This document shows, piece by piece, positions 34,001 to 47,628 of a stretch of DNA of 64,000 nucleotides (within the stretch, counting starts at the first letter, position 1; each line of letters starts with the position of its first letter). This stretch comes from Erythrobasidium yunnanense (lineage: Eukaryota; Basidiomycota; Cystobasidiomycetes; Erythrobasidiales; Erythrobasidiaceae), in NCBI GenBank assembly GCA_001600175.1, contig BCJC01000007.1, positions 186,001 through 250,000 of the forward strand. The letters run 5' to 3'. The notes under the pieces are model-generated. The model was not told the origin of the DNA. It searched no databases and saw only the letters and a program-made list of their open reading frames with translations. The translations under genes were made by a program, and so were the position numbers.

Positions 34001-34910
34001 TTATGCGATTCGGGAGTACGCAGGCGCGGTCTCCTCGTACTTGGGTGGCGCAGGCTTGTCTTCAGGGCTACTTGGGATAGCAGTCTCGATGGTCGGCTCG
34101 GCCAGCTCGATACCGGGCTCGGTATCGCTTTGAGCGTCAATCCTTCCTGAAGCTACAGATGTACTGGATCTGCCAGCAGATGCTGCCGATGTTAAGGCCA
34201 AGTCTGCTCGAGCACGCTGATCGCGTCTTAAGCGTAGCCAGGCCGCCTCGATAGCCACGGCCGAGAAGAAGAGAGTAAGGACGACGTATGCTACCTTGTA
34301 GCCTATGCCTGTGGGAACAGAGCCGCAAGACCTGTTTCAGCGATGAGCTATTCTGTTGAAGACGCGAAAGGCGTACCTCTACTCCATTCCTTTGCGCATG
34401 CCGCCTTTCGGATAGGGTAGAGCTCGTTTGAATCTGGCTGAATAGCGCAAGCGGCCTGAATGCCGTCTTTGTATTTCAGGTGTCTAGCGAGATAGACGAG
34501 GGTCGCGGATAGAGTAATGATAGCGATAATGGTGGCCAGGACGAAGGTAGTCCTGACGGAGACCTTAGAGGACTGCACCACAACATCATGTTAAGCATCC
34601 TAAAATAGGGGTCATAGCTCTTGGCGCACCCTGCATGCTGGCCAGATAGCGCAGAGCGACAGAAGACCAGTCAAGATGAATAGTCCAGCATTCGTAGTGT
34701 ATATAGACTCCAGCTCGTTGACGATGCCAGGGTCTATGCGCGAATGCACGTCAGGTCTGATTGCCGAAACAACATCAAGCAGATTTGCAACATACCGCCC
34801 AGCCTGCGTACATTGACTGCGATAGCATAGCTAGAGACAGCGGTCATAGCCACAGCGAGGAATACCAGAGACCAGCGAAGGACATTGTCGGATAGCTTGA
34901 CCGGCTTCAT
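34001..34910 (-). CDS. Four-TM membrane protein with C-terminal PPxY tail (copy 2)
   Basis: Paralogue of the gene at 32767-33677 with the same exon pattern and layout. It begins MKPVKLSDNVLRWSLVFLAV (TM1), then DPGIVNELESIYTTNAGLFI (TM2), SSKVSVRTTFVLATIIAIIT with VYLARHLKYKDG (TM3) and GIGYKVAYVVLTLFFSAVAI (TM4). The TM3-TM4 loop has the same cysteine pair (QAACAIQ and KAACAKEW). The tail ends KPAPPKYEETAPAYSRIA. The tail sequence is more conserved between copies than the loops, which argues the PPxY element matters. The copies differ enough to be an old duplication. Possible roles include plasma-membrane sensing or trafficking, but the sequence does not show which. Confidence 0.78.
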
Positions 34911-35123
34911 CTTGAATGCACAGAAAAGAACGAGGTCGTGTCAAAGGTAGCGAAGACTGAAAATATCCTGTTGTCAGAGATGATGAAGGTCTCGATGCGA
35001 CTTTCGATAGTTCAGCTATAAGTCATGACTTGTCTAAAGTCTAAGAGGAAAGACGTGTATGTACAGATAGTAATAGCACAACGATACTGATGAACCGCTA
35101 CACATTATACTATTGAAGCACTT

Positions 35124-38100
35124 CTAAGCTCGCCAAGGGGAGAGTTCGTAAATCTTGTCATTCTTGCCTTCGCGCAGGACGATATGCGGTTTCTTTTCGT
35201 CAACTTCGTGGCTTCCGCCTATTCTTACATCGAGATCTGATACTCCTACACCTTGTCCATCATAAGAGCATCGTATGTCGTTCCCTCGGATCAGCTGCAC
35301 CATCTGGCCCCGTTGCGAGAGATCGCGGATTTCGACGAAGTGCGAATCGATGGCCAGCACGAAGGGTTTGTAGTACACCACAGCAGTGGCTCGTCCCTCC
35401 CACTCGATGATGTCGCCATACCGATTCGGTAGCGGGTCTCCGTGTCTGTCAGCGAAAAAGGCGAAACCTAGATTGGGCAGTGAGGTCAGCACTCATCTGG
35501 TTTGCAGCGAGAGCATCACTCACTGTCATAACAAAACAAAAACTCCGAGTCTGAAATGCGAAAGAGACTGATTGCATTGGCGCTCTGGCACCGCCGCTGC
35601 AGATTGGCCATGCGCTGGTCATACTTGCCGGTGTCGCTCTTGATGGCGACCCAGTCGGGGAACTGCGGAGTCGACTGGTCAGTCTATATCTCAGCAATAA
35701 TAAGCGCTATACAGGACGCACGGAACCCGTTTTAAGTGTTTCGATATCGAGGATCTCGAAACCGAGTGCAGTTCCAAGAGCAAGCTTGCTACGAGTGAAG
35801 GATAACGAAGTGACCTCGGTCGGTACGCCGCCGTCCTGTGCGTTTCTCGTCAGTACTTCACTTACAATGGCGGAAGAGGTCTAGCCTACCTTATGTAACC
35901 TAAACCATTCGGACTTCTTGGAGCCCATGCCGAGGAAGCGAGAATTTTGCGCTCTTGCGCGCTCTATGACAGCCATGGGTTCCATAGCCTTGAGAACGGT
36001 TCCATTCACGCCTTCCTTCTTGGCATAGACGACAAGCGTGCGTGCGCCTACTCTGCCAACCTTGAAGAAATTGATCTCCCGGTTGCCTGACACCTTCTGT
36101 GGCCCTTGTTGCCCTTTACCCTCGGCTGATTCGCTGCTTGAGGACTGAACGAGCGTTTCGAGTAGATACGCCAATAACCTGCCTTCAGACTGGACAAGCA
36201 CCATTCCGAACTCTTGAAGAACAGCACAAGCTACCACTGAGATTTGTAGAATCTGCCGAAGGGTGCCCGGGCGATGTCGAACGCCAAACCACAAGCCGGT
36301 TGTAGTGCCAACAGCAACAAGCTCCTGGGCGGACGGACCAGCTACAAACATGTCTTAGCTACGTATCGGGGATAAGCGTTCAGGGCGGACTCACTGAAGG
36401 GGCATGAGCATGTCACCTTGCCGAGCGAAGGGAGAGCTCCGCTTGTGACCGGATTCCGCTTGTCCGGGTCAACCAGCAGGTTGAGGGTGAAGACCTGATT
36501 GGCCTCAAGTACGGCCTTCCGCACGGCGATTGCCTCAGTAAGCTTTTGCTGCCATTCTCGACGAGCATGGTCCTTCTCTTTGTCTCGATCACGGACGCCT
36601 TCGACATATAGTGTCAAAGTGCCACTTTCGCGCCCGCTGAAGCGGAAGGAGATTGGATAGACTTCCTTCTCGATGAAGCCACTGGAAGGCCCTTCTCTGC
36701 CTATAATGTTCCGAACGCCTTCCAGTCTTGATGTCGCCCGGATAGACGCAGGTTCTGCAAAGCCGAAGATTTCCAGCAACTCCAGTCGGATCGGCTAAGG
36801 CTAGCTGTCAGGGCAATAGTCATTGGTTGGGTCTGATGTACATACCTTGACTCGCAGCCGGTATGTTTGATGAGGACTCATGCCACGAGGCCTTGTAATC
36901 AGGACTACACGCGGTCCGTCAGCCTAAGTCATCCGAAGAGAGATGCTACATACGGAAATCGTCGAAGAGCATGACTTGGTGTTCTACCCATTCGGAGGTC
37001 GGGCCTTCAGGCTTTGCAAACATCTTGCTATGATGGAACAGCTGTCGATTGGGATGTCCCAGGTCGAGATCGTTCTGGATATGCTAACGTCAACGTAACA
37101 TCAAGAGCGTAATTTGGTCAAGGTAGCTCACGTTCCAGTTGGAGCCGCGCTCTAGCAAACGCTCGTATCGAGACAAGGCCAACTTCAGCGCTTCTGATGC
37201 GTTCAGTGCATTTCCAGCTGAGCATTGATCCTTGATGATCTCGATAGCACGCTTGAGACTCGGAATATCTGGATGATCGGGCGGCGTATGCTTGAGAATT
37301 TCCGGGAGTAGCATGGATGCCAATCGCGGTAGCCGTAACTGTGCGCGTGTATGGTAGTTACGGAAGTCGTGCTTGATTTTGAATGCCGCACGCCGAGACT
37401 GTTCATAACTATCAGCATAACAAGCTGCCAATATTAGATCGACCTATCACGTACCTCCATGAACTCCGCAAAGAGCGGATTGCCTTCTCTTTCTCGGCTC
37501 ACAAGGTAATCTCCCTTGACTTGGCATTCGAAATACTTCATATAAACGGGACCCCACTCCAGAGCGAGGTCAAGTATAACATCTCCGATTTCCTGCACAA
37601 CCGGACTTTGCTCCCGCTGTCGAATGACATATGCATTCACACACCTCCCCACGATATTTCGAAGTTCGGTAAGGTTGCCGAAAACATGCGCTACAAACTC
37701 TTCCAACCTGGCGGGGTGGATGATTGGTGGATCCGCCGTCAGAAGAGGCTCGCGAAAGGCCTGCGTAACCATGCAAGCATCAGTGCATCCTCTCATACAT
37801 GTCAAGGGCCGTCCATACCTGATCAAGCGTGTCCAAATCAGCCTTAAAATCGTGTTCGCCCTTAATAAGCTCAAAAATATTGTTCTGTCGCTTGACTTCC
37901 ATTGATCCCAGCGACTCATTCAGTTCCCGAGATACTGTGGACGACCAGTCTGAGGCCGCCGGTGGCTCTTCTATGGTGGGACTAAGCGATATTGTGGACT
38001 CTTTCCGCTGAAGACCGAGCTGCAAGTACGTCAGTCCGCCATAGGGACGCTTCGCAGCGAAGGAATCACTTACAGGGCTGTTGCCGGAAGGACAGTATAG

Positions 38101-41000
38101 GGAATAGCAGCGATACGAAGAGGGCGTTCCGTTGATGCCACAGAAGGGCGAATAACATGAGGTGAAGCGCGTCTGCACTGCTGTCGGCAATTCTTCGCGC
38201 TCAGAGGCGGAGAAGTTGGGTACGGCAGAAGAGTATCTGCTCGGACCACTTTGACCGGTATCGGCCGAGGACAGGAGGTAATCGTAAGATGACATCGAGC
38301 TATCGCCAGTGAATGCAAGAAGCTGTTCCGAGCTGTCTTTCAAGACGATGTCGTCTCCTTCCACTTCGTACAGGAACGTGGGTTGATGTAGCAAGCGGCA
38401 TATTGAAAGGGCTACGCGAAGGTCGCCAGCGTATGCGTATGGCAAAACTTCCGCAACTGTCGCCTGAGGTGGTGGTTTCGCATCAATGGAAGTTTCTACA
38501 AGGGTAAGATAATAGATCGCCTTACCACAAGCTGTTCGCCAGTAAAGGTATCATCAAATTCTGCAGGCTACATGTCAGGCTGAGTTGACAACCGTAGACT
38601 GCATAGCTACTCACGAATCCCAGCCTTGATGTTGAGACTGCGCGGAACTCGATCCTTGACTGCATTGGCAATATTACTCAGCAAAGCCGGGTTGAAGTGC
38701 TTCAGGCCCATTGCAGCGAAGCGCTGCCTTTGGGTTTCTAGGGTATCCACCCTGACACTTGCTAAGCGTACAGACAGTGACTGGCTGTATGATGAGTTGG
38801 GGAAATACCCTCCTGCAGCCCTCACGTTATTTACGGAAAGAGACGGAGACAGAGTGTCCTGCTTTTGCTGCCGTCTGGTAGATCCCTGCCGTATTGAGAC
38901 CGGTGTGGTATGGCCTGAGGAGGACAGGGCAGACTGCGCTGAAGCAAAGGAGGTCTCAGGCAGGGAAGGAGAAACGGATATGCTTGGTGTAGGAGAGGTA
39001 GGTACGGGTGGAGGAGTCGCTGCAGGACCGCCTGTTCGTGACGGGCGCCCGAAGCTATGCGCACTATTGGCCCCGGACGAAGCATGTCGCTTTGCTGCAC
39101 TCTGGTAGCCATCGATGGTCGAAGAGGCAGATATTGAATGCATGCTGGCTGAATGTGCGGGGGTACGATAGGATGATGTGGAAGTATGAGTCGAGGCGGG
39201 ACTGCCATGGGAGAGGAAGCTATCGGAGTTTGCCTAGTCCCATGATGTGCATTAGCAACTTTCCGCACATAGTTCCATTGAAGTATAACTGACCTGTCCA
39301 AATGTATTGGTAGAAGCGGGAACGGATGCGACACTTGGTGTGGGAGAAGTGACAGCAGAAGAAATGGAAGAAGCGGAAGAAGTGTGATGAGCGGCGTTGG
39401 CAGCGCGCATGCTGTTGACATATGCGCTTGCAGAGGTTTGATTGGACGCGACGTATGTATTCTGACGCTGAGGAGTGGAGTGAGGAGTTCGTGCGTTGTA
39501 GAGCGGGTCAGAGTGAGAATGATGTATAGGTGGTTGAGAGGGTAGATTCGAAGGATCTTGCAAAGACTGAGCAACCGGTGAATCGGTCATCCGGTCGTAG
39601 TCGGGTCGCGTCGACTTGATGTTTGAGGTGGACGATTCATACCTTTGCCGGCTCGAAGATGAGGCGCTGTTGATCGAAGCTTTCCGCCGCATAGCGTCTT
39701 CAAGCCATCCTGAGTTGGTTCCTGGCATGGATGAGCTTGCAGGGGTGTTTGATACAGGCTGTGACACCTTTCTGGTTCGCTGGCTGTTGGCTGTACATCC
39801 TATTGAAGGCAGCTTCTGACTAGAATTCGCCATACCGATACCATAACCGGTGCTAGCGGTCGATATCGACTGATTACCATCAGAGGGACTATTGTAGAAC
39901 GAGTGCGCAAACTCGGATTGCGTGCGATGCCTTGGCTCTGGCTGGGCTTGAGACCCGTACTGTTGCGGCAGAGGAGCAATTGGTGGCAGCGGAGCTCTTC
40001 TGGAAGGCTGCATACTATTGAGACCGCTGACCCCAACGTGCGACTGGCCTTGCAGATACAGATGCTCTTCTTCCGGCACAGGTGCAGGAAGCGGTCTAGC
40101 TTCGCGGCCCTGCATACCAGCATGGCGGCCACTGGACGTGCTACTTCTCACAATTGACTGGTCTCCGCCTTGCGAACTCGCTAGACTTCCTGACCAGGAG
40201 TACTGAGAAGATGTCGAAGGCCGAGGAGCCGCAATGCCGCTTTGAGCATTTGGAAAGTAGCCGTGACCCGAACTTGACTGCGAAGATATTGAGTGTGTAT
40301 CCACAGAAGGTCGAGGAGCTTGCGCTAGATGATGACCGTATTGTGCTTGCGATGCGAGCGGGACACTCTGTTGGCTACTTGACCTTTCTGAGTCGTCGGG
40401 CGTATAGAACCGTTCTCGAGCTCCAGAGCCCGATGGCGTATACTGTGAAGGCTGCTCCGCTGTCCGAGCATACGACTCGTTCCTATACATCCTTCCGGCC
40501 CGCGAAGTGCTATCCGTGCTGTCTAGATATCCTGAATCTGCATTCGGCAGTTTCTGCTGGCCTACATGGTATGCTCCATTGCTATAACCAGCGTTGTAAT
40601 TGCTGCCATTGATTGCGGTAGCATTACTGCTGGCGTGCTGACCGGGAGCTGGCTGAGGCGACGGGGTCCTTGACGCATACATAGCGATGAGACCAGCTTC
40701 TGAGTAGCGTTGTAATTGCGATTGCGAAGGTGTTACTGGCGAAGATAGCGGACTATGTTTCGCGTGGATATCGTCGAGCTCTTTGGCCAAAAGGTCGCTG
40801 AATCCGCTGGTGATTGGCGACGTCGTCACTTGTAGGCCATATCCACTGTTACTGCCAGTTACGAAAGGTTGTTCCAAGGCGTTGCGACTGTCCAGCGCTT
40901 GCGGGCGGCTTCTGGAAGCTGGATCTCGGTCTCGATTGCGGTACCGATTATTGGCGTTATCATAGGATTGATCTGTCCCATTCGTATGCCCTCCATACAT
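35124..41000 (-). CDS. ROM2: Rho1 guanine nucleotide exchange factor, Rom1/Rom2-like (DH-PH-CNH)
   Basis: A large Rho GEF that activates Rho1 in cell-wall-integrity and polarity signalling. In protein order: a 750-residue Ser/Pro/Gln-rich disordered N terminus (starts MYGGHTNGTDQSYDNANN); a block ALLSNIANAVKDRVPRSLNI with LHQPTFLYEVEGDD, the DEP-like region of Rom2; a Cys-rich turn; the DH domain with GDVILDLALEWGPVYMKYFE, HTRAQLRLPRLASMLLPEIL and NASEALKLALSRYERLLERG; a PH region including WVEHQVMLFDDF; and a CNH domain from about FVAGPSAQELVAVGTTTGLW to HIVLREGKNDKIYELSPWRA at the C terminus. The CNH domain normally helps membrane targeting. About 13 exons are inferred; the join after STNTFGQ continues ANSDSFLSHGSPAS. 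The formin gene starts upstream on the same strand. Confidence 0.9.
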
Positions 41001-41357
41001 CTGCTACTTCTTCGTGAAAAGTCAATTTTCTGCCGTTTGCTTGCGAAGTTGTCCGACTCGCATGAGTGAGGAGCCAAGCAATAGAATGCAAAGGCCGTTC
41101 TCACGACTTTGAATCGCGAGCACGCTTCCAATATTATTAACGCATACTATCGACTTCTGTTCATTACGGAAAACGACGAATTGCTCTACTTTGGCTACTC
41201 TTAACAACATCATCCGTCACTGCGCGTTAGTACTTCGAAGTCACGACTGCGGACTCAGATACATAATAAGGTCGTCGTGGGTACTGAGGAAGTCAGGAAA
41301 GAGATCCTCGTACTCGACAATGAGTTCAGAGGGAAGGAGAGTGAGTTGGAGGATAAG
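41001..41357. other. Spacer between formin stop and Rho GEF start
   Basis: About 360 nt holding the formin 3' UTR and the Rho GEF promoter. No other coding signal or repeat is seen. Confidence 0.4.
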
Positions 41358-44300
41358 CTACGCCAGTCCGGCAGCTATAGCCTCTTCAGGCGAGAGATCG
41401 TCCAGGACGAAGCTGCTATCGCCTGAGACGGCTTGCCGCGGCGGCTCTACCTGCTCGTTATTGAGGCGGATGGTGTCCAGGTTCGTGGTAAGATCGTCAG
41501 CGGGAGTATCGCCCAAGCCTTGTGTATCGCTGTCTATATCGCCTGCTTCAAGCTGAACCGGTTGCGGATCATCTTGAAGAATGCCTTCCTCTGCCTCGGA
41601 TTCGCTGGCAGAATATTCGCTGGCTGAGGCAGTTCTCTCGCTTGCTTGGCTGCTTGGTACTTTCAAGGTCTCTTGGGACTCCATGACAGTTGCCATAAGG
41701 TTCGGTAGCGGTCTCAACGTCCGGCGCTCCTTCTCTGGGCGAGGAGAGGCCGGTACAATATCGAACTGGTATGGGTAGCAGAGTAAGCGACACAGGCCAA
41801 TGCTTTGTAGAACATCACTTACATCGCCACCCTTCATTTGTGCAAGCATGCCTCTCGCCGCCAGAGCTGGATCGACATCGAGAGTGTTCGGACTGCCAGC
41901 AGAGCCTGCAGATCCAGGCGCGTCCGATAGTGAGACGCCGGCGTTCGCGTCTTTGCTAGAGATATTGAGCAATCGCTCGCCATGTGCCCTTCGAGCTCGC
42001 CTTTGTCCTTTGCGGCCTAGATCTTGGCCTTGCCGGAGCTTGGAGAAGAGATCGTCCATCATTTGGCCATCAATAGCTATTTCGGGCTCTGCAGACTGTG
42101 CGGCGGACGGTGCAGCTTGCTTCTCGGCTCGAGCAGCTTTTCGCTTTTCGGAGGCTGCCTTCTGCTCTGATAGTGCTAGGTTCTCAGCTTGTATACGCTA
42201 TGTTAACGACAAGAGAAGTCAGCAACCAGACTTTCGAATTCATATGCAGAAGTAGACGTACGCGATAGCTTGCTACAAACTCGGCAAGCTGGCCAAAGAA
42301 GTCGATGGTAGCCATCATATTGTCCTTGTCGGAGTTCTCGCCAAAGAAGCTTAGAACATTGGAGTATGTTGTTTCGGTCAGAGTGATCTTGTCCGCCAAC
42401 GATTCCAGACTGGATTTAGCTTCTGCTGTGAATCGGAACATCTTGATAGGATATCCGTCCTCGGAGTCGAAACTGTCTAGGATGTTGTCGTAATTCTTGT
42501 GCAAGCGGTCGTTGACTTCTTTTAGCTTGCTGCGCATCTCTGTCAGCCCGCGCCTAATTTCCGTCAGATTGACTGTCATTGAAAGAAGATCAGCTCCATC
42601 CATGCACGCCTCAGCAAGTGACCTACGACGGCTGGCCGCTACTGGCATCTCTAGCTCTTCAAGGAATTGTTTGGTCTCGGGAAATTGTGTTGTCACGATC
42701 GTTTCGAGCGAGTGGAGCAGAGTCGCTCCGCTCTTGGCTTTTGTGTCAACGAGCTGTCGACTAGGTAAGCATCTGACAGCCAAACGAATTTGATATTATC
42801 ATACCCTGTTTATACTGGATATTTTGAAGCCGAATGCGCCACCATTGTAGCCCGTTCCGTTCATGAAATTACCAAGAATGAGCATGAGACGTAGAAGCTG
42901 TCCGAAGTGTTCTGCTGACTGCATGGCAGTCGCAGCTTTGTATACAGCAGAAACATTCTTTGAATGCGTTGCCAAATTCTCGGCAAAGGACGATCGGTAG
43001 AGCATGCCATCTACGCGATCGCTAAGGTGGTTCGGATCACGGCGGTATAGCTCGACCAAGAAGCGGTCTGCGACATGCAGCGTTGCCAGTACTGATTCGT
43101 CGGCCGTTCTGTACTGTCCAAGCTTGCCTGCCTCTTCGCGCCCAGGTAACATGGCTTTGAGTTCGCCCAAGAAATGCTCCGTGCAAAGGCTCTCGTCATA
43201 CTCATAAATACGACGCGAGATGTCAGCGACCTTGCCGGCAGGCTCAGGATCTTTAGAGTGGTTCTTGAGCAGGATTTCTGCAGCGCCAGTTTAGCTTGGG
43301 ATCGCTCGATCCGACGGCTTGACTTACCTATACGCTCTCTGGTCTTTGCATTGAGTACACTGACTAGATCGTCCTTCTTCTTGGCCGCAGCTCTCTGCGC
43401 AGCCTTCTTGGCCTGGAAGTCTTCCTCCATTTGCTCGAAGATACCTTCTGCTTGCATGCGCTTGATGAATTGCTCTTCGTCGATTTCCTTGCTTCCCCAG
43501 ATCGTCTTCTCCATTTGCAGTGGGTTGATTTTCTCCCAAACAACCTGCTTCATCTGGATTCGGGCTGTAATGCCGTCTTTACGCGGGGCTGACAAAGTCT
43601 TCGCGACGAATACAGCAGGTGGAGGAGGTGCCATGCCAGGTGCGCCAGGAGGCGGAGGAACCCATTTTCCGGCTGGAGGAGGTGATATCAAGCTGCCAGC
43701 AGGACCGACAACATTATCGTCGCCGATAATACGAGAGTTGGGTGCAAGTGTCACTCGTCTGTCTTTGGCAGCTTTCAGCTTGGCTCCGCCAGCTATCGCA
43801 CTGAGCAGGCCGGCTGGCTGCATTAGCCCTCCTGCAGGTGGCACTGGCGGTGGCGGAGGCGCAGGAGGTGGTGGTCCTCCAGAACCAGAAGCAAGAGGAG
43901 ACGGAGAAGATGTTGTTCGGGCCAGGAAAGGCGGCGGCGGGGGTGGTGGAGGTGCAGGAGGTGCAGAAGGAGCTGTCGAGCTCCGTTTGGGAGATTTAGG
44001 CCTAAGACCTGAGTATGAGCTCGCAGAGCCATCGAAGCTGTCGGCAGTCGGAGTACGTCTGTGCGATTTTGCAGGGCGTTCAGGTGTCCCTGTCGCAGAC
44101 TCTCTAGTAGACCGTACAGAGGTCGCAGCGGTCTCGTCTGATCGCGCTATGCTTTCGCGAGTATCTGTACCTTCACTTTCCGTATCCTGATCTGTCTGGT
44201 TGCTGGACGTTTTCAACTTGATCTCGGCTAGCAGGTTCAGCGGCAAGGCAGCTGGACTACCGAAGCGCCCCTTAGGCAGGATGCTGCTGCTGCTTGAGCC

Positions 44301-47300
44301 AGGAGTAGGTGAGGGGGACGGTGAGTTCTGTAGGTTAACGAGCGCTTGCTGAGCAGCTGACCGTTCTGCCGACGGCCTGCCAGTAGACGAAGATTGAGGC
44401 GAGTAGTGCATGCGTGGCTTTGTACCGGCAGGTGAAGGTGTTCCGCCTCTGACTCTGTCTCGAGGACGTGTACTTTGCGGCGATGCAGAAGCAGCGCGAT
44501 CTGCTGGCAGCCCTAAGTGCGCTGTGCCTGCTGCAAGCGTTCTCTCGATGTGCCGCCGCATTTCGGTCTTCTCGTCAGCGTCCTCGAAAGCGCTGTGGCG
44601 GACTTCTCGCTTCTTGGGCTTTCTATCTGCGTTTTGAGTGGGTGTAGCCTGCTCGATGGCCTTGGAAGGCTTGTCTATTCGGGAGAACTGGTCCCAGGGT
44701 CCGCTTTCCGATCCTTGCGGCGGAGGTTGGGACAGATGCCGTCCCTCTAATTGATGCATCGTCTTCAACCTGGCCACCTTCTTCTCGACAAAGCCCATCA
44801 ATTCCCGACGATCCAGTAAGCCAGACTCATCCTGTATATCCTCTAGCGACCGGCTTTCTTTCAGCATGTCATATAGCTCGCGAATCTGCAGATCTTGTTG
44901 CGCAAGCTGCTCCTGGTGCTCTTTGGCCATGTCATCGATCTTGTTCTTTAGGAGATCGGATGCTTGCCTCGATGTGCTCAAGTCTTCCTCTACTTTGAAC
45001 AGCTTTGTTTGTAGATCACCGACTACTCCTTCATCCTTCTCTGACAGCTGAACTTCTATCTCCTTCTTCTCTCGCTTCAGCTGGTTTACCAAAAGCTTAA
45101 GTGTCTTGGACTTCGATTCTTCTTCCTGTAGCCGCTCCTGATCTGCAAACCGGGAAGCCAGACTGGCGACACTGACTCCCAGTACGGAAGTGAAGTCCCT
45201 TTCTAGCGATTTGCGATCCAATACAACCGATGTGATGAGATTGTCGATAAGCTGGAAGTACCGCACCCGCTGTTCCCCTTCTTCTCGTATGAGCAAGAGA
45301 TGCTGTAGAGCCGAGACGAAGAAGTCGTGCGCCCGCGACCCCTCAACAGATGCCAGAAGAGCTCGAAATACATCCCATGGATCTTGGAAGTCGCGTAAGA
45401 CTGTTTCGTTATGCCTTTCAATGACGAGCTCGTAGTCAAACTCTGCTCGTTCTTCGTACTGGCTGATTTGTCGATCTATCTGAGGATGGTTGAGATGCTT
45501 CATTTTCGTAAGGATCCGCCGCAGACCGGATGCCTCCATTTGTCCTCGAAGATGTACTCGGATCTCATAGTCTTCCGGAATGAAGATAAGCGCATTGACA
45601 AGGAAGAGATTGGTGAGCTGTATTATAGGGCACGGGTCAGTACGCTGTATCGCAGTTCGGGAGATACCCTTACCGCATATTCATTAAGAGCAGTCTCTGC
45701 GCCTGCGAACCCGGAAGGATCGTTCGCGGCTTGCATAGCTTGTTGCGCTTCTCTTCCTCGCAATGTCCGGATCTCGTCACTTGCGCCTACCAGACTGCCC
45801 ATCTTTCCTCTTCCATCTAGCGTAGCTTCCAGGATTGCAAACCAAGCGTCGAAGCGTGCATGATCGCCAGTCGCGTTCATCAGGCTATCGAACGCGCGTA
45901 CCACAAGATGGTGACCCATGGGAGGCGTCCAGTGACACATGAAGACAAGCATGTCCAACGTCCATTTGCGGGCTGTTATGTTCGGTGTGAGCATGGCAAG
46001 GGCGATGTTGTATATGCAGTTCGGATGCGCCATCGCATCTTCCACTCCGACCTTCATGCGCACAGTCAGCAACATCGAAGAACCTTGGATGACTGTCAAC
46101 TGACCTTGACGTTCAGCAGCCACTTCAAGCATTTCAGCAGTTCCAATTCAAGCTTTGTATCTTGATCTTTCCGCGGATGCGGGAGTCTTGTAATGTTCGC
46201 AAGCACATTACTGAGCACCGACAAGCCTTGCAGCTCGATGAAGGACTTGACCCAAGCCATTTCGTAGGTTCGCAGCGCGACAGTCAAGCTGCCCACATCC
46301 GCAGGGGTGATTGTCTGATTGAGGATTTTCTGGAGGTACCATTCTGGAGTTTCTGTCTTGCCTCGAAGAACGCGCATACCACCGCTGGCTGCCATGAGAG
46401 CTGCTGCGCCTTGCTGATCTGCTCTCGAGCTGTTATCTCCTCCTCCAGACGAAGCCATCAAACTAGGTGCCAGGGAAGCGCGATGCGTGTTGTTCGCAGT
46501 TGATTGAGTGGCTTTCCGTGCTGTTTGCCACTCCAATAACCTATCATTGTGCACCAATGCCCATTTCTTCTGTATGCTGTATCCGGCAGACATGCCAGGC
46601 CTGTCTTTTTCGGGCACGTTCTTGCGTTCTAATAGGTCGTCAAATAGGTCCTCTATCTCTCTATCGTCTGCCGGCCGCGGGAACTCGAACTCGCCAGATG
46701 CGAAAGATGGGGTCGACGGTAAAGTAGGCGTTGTTTGTTGCAGAGAGGAAGAAGATCTATGGGAATGGAGAGACGGTGTTGATGTGTTTGATGAAGATTT
46801 GAAATATGATGAACTATGATTTGACTGCTGTTGCGAATGATAAGAGGGTGCTGGGGAATAAGCTGGATTTGGCGTTGCACCAGCAGCACTCTGGTTGTAG
46901 GGATAGTGAGGCATAGCTTGCGATTGCTGAAGCTGCCGCAAGTTGGGTGAATATATCGTAGCAGCGGAGTTTCTAGATTCTCGAAGCGAGTTTGTCGATG
47001 AAGTTGTAAGTTCGCTAGCCCGCGAACTGACGGTTGAGATTCTCTCTTCAGTATTGTTGCCTCTGGAAGTACTAGCGCGTGGTGTAAAGTCAGACGGCGT
47101 TGCAAAGCCGCCTGTGCCACGGTGACTGGACGAGCTTGATGAAGCGCGTGATGCTGTACTTCCCGGCCTTCGCCGGCTGTCGCCATCATCTTGCATGAGC
47201 CTATCCGTATGTCTTTTCTTGTGCGGCGTAGCTGAATTGTCGCTATATGCACTCCTGCCTCCGTCTGTCGATTGGCTATCATGTCTCCTCAGATGGCCGT

Positions 47301-47628
47301 TCGCAGCTTCTGATGTCCTATGCCTGCTGCTTGTACTTGCAGTAGGAGGTTCTGGGGAATCGTACGGCATACGCTCGGGAATGAGGTTGACTGGTATGCT
47401 GATATCGCGACCGTGTATAGGGACTTGATGCCCAGATTCGTCGTACACGGAATACATCGAGGAGCGCCCTGCACCACCAGTACTTGCAGAACTGCTCGAG
47501 ATAGTCTGCGGCCGTGCAGTGGGAGTCGCTGTGCTGGCATAGGGAACGCTTGAGCCTTCGAGGTCCCCTCCATCAGAGGCCGTTCTGGTCGTTTTCGCAC
47601 GCTTTCCGCGCCCGAATAGTGTCGACAT
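41358..47628 (-). CDS. BNI1: Diaphanous-type formin (Bni1/SepA/Cdc12-like)
   Basis: An actin-nucleating formin controlled by Rho GTPases. The start MSTLFGRGKRAKTTRT at 47628 opens a long Ser-rich tail. The GBD/FH3 region has PADDREIEDLFDDLLERKNV, WYLQKILNQTITPADVGSLT and LELLKCLKWLLNVK. A coiled coil follows (VNQLKREKKEIEVQLSEKDE). FH1 has several proline runs, for example APPPPPPPPFLART and GGPPPPAPPPPPVPPAGG, which would recruit profilin-actin. FH2 starts near VVWEKINPLQMEKTIWGSKE and includes ILGNFMNGTGYNGGAFGFKI. A DAD-like autoinhibitory element reads MDDLFSKLRQGQDL and is followed by basic RKGQRRARRAHG. About eight exons are inferred. Length (about 1,900 residues) fits fungal formins. 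Its neighbour is a Rho1 GEF, an upstream activator in the same pathway. Confidence 0.93.

Noticed and set aside
33704-34150. Plus-strand frame between and over the tetraspan genes
   Set aside because: It is antisense to the last exon of copy 2 and is Leu/Arg/Ser-rich, as shadows usually are.
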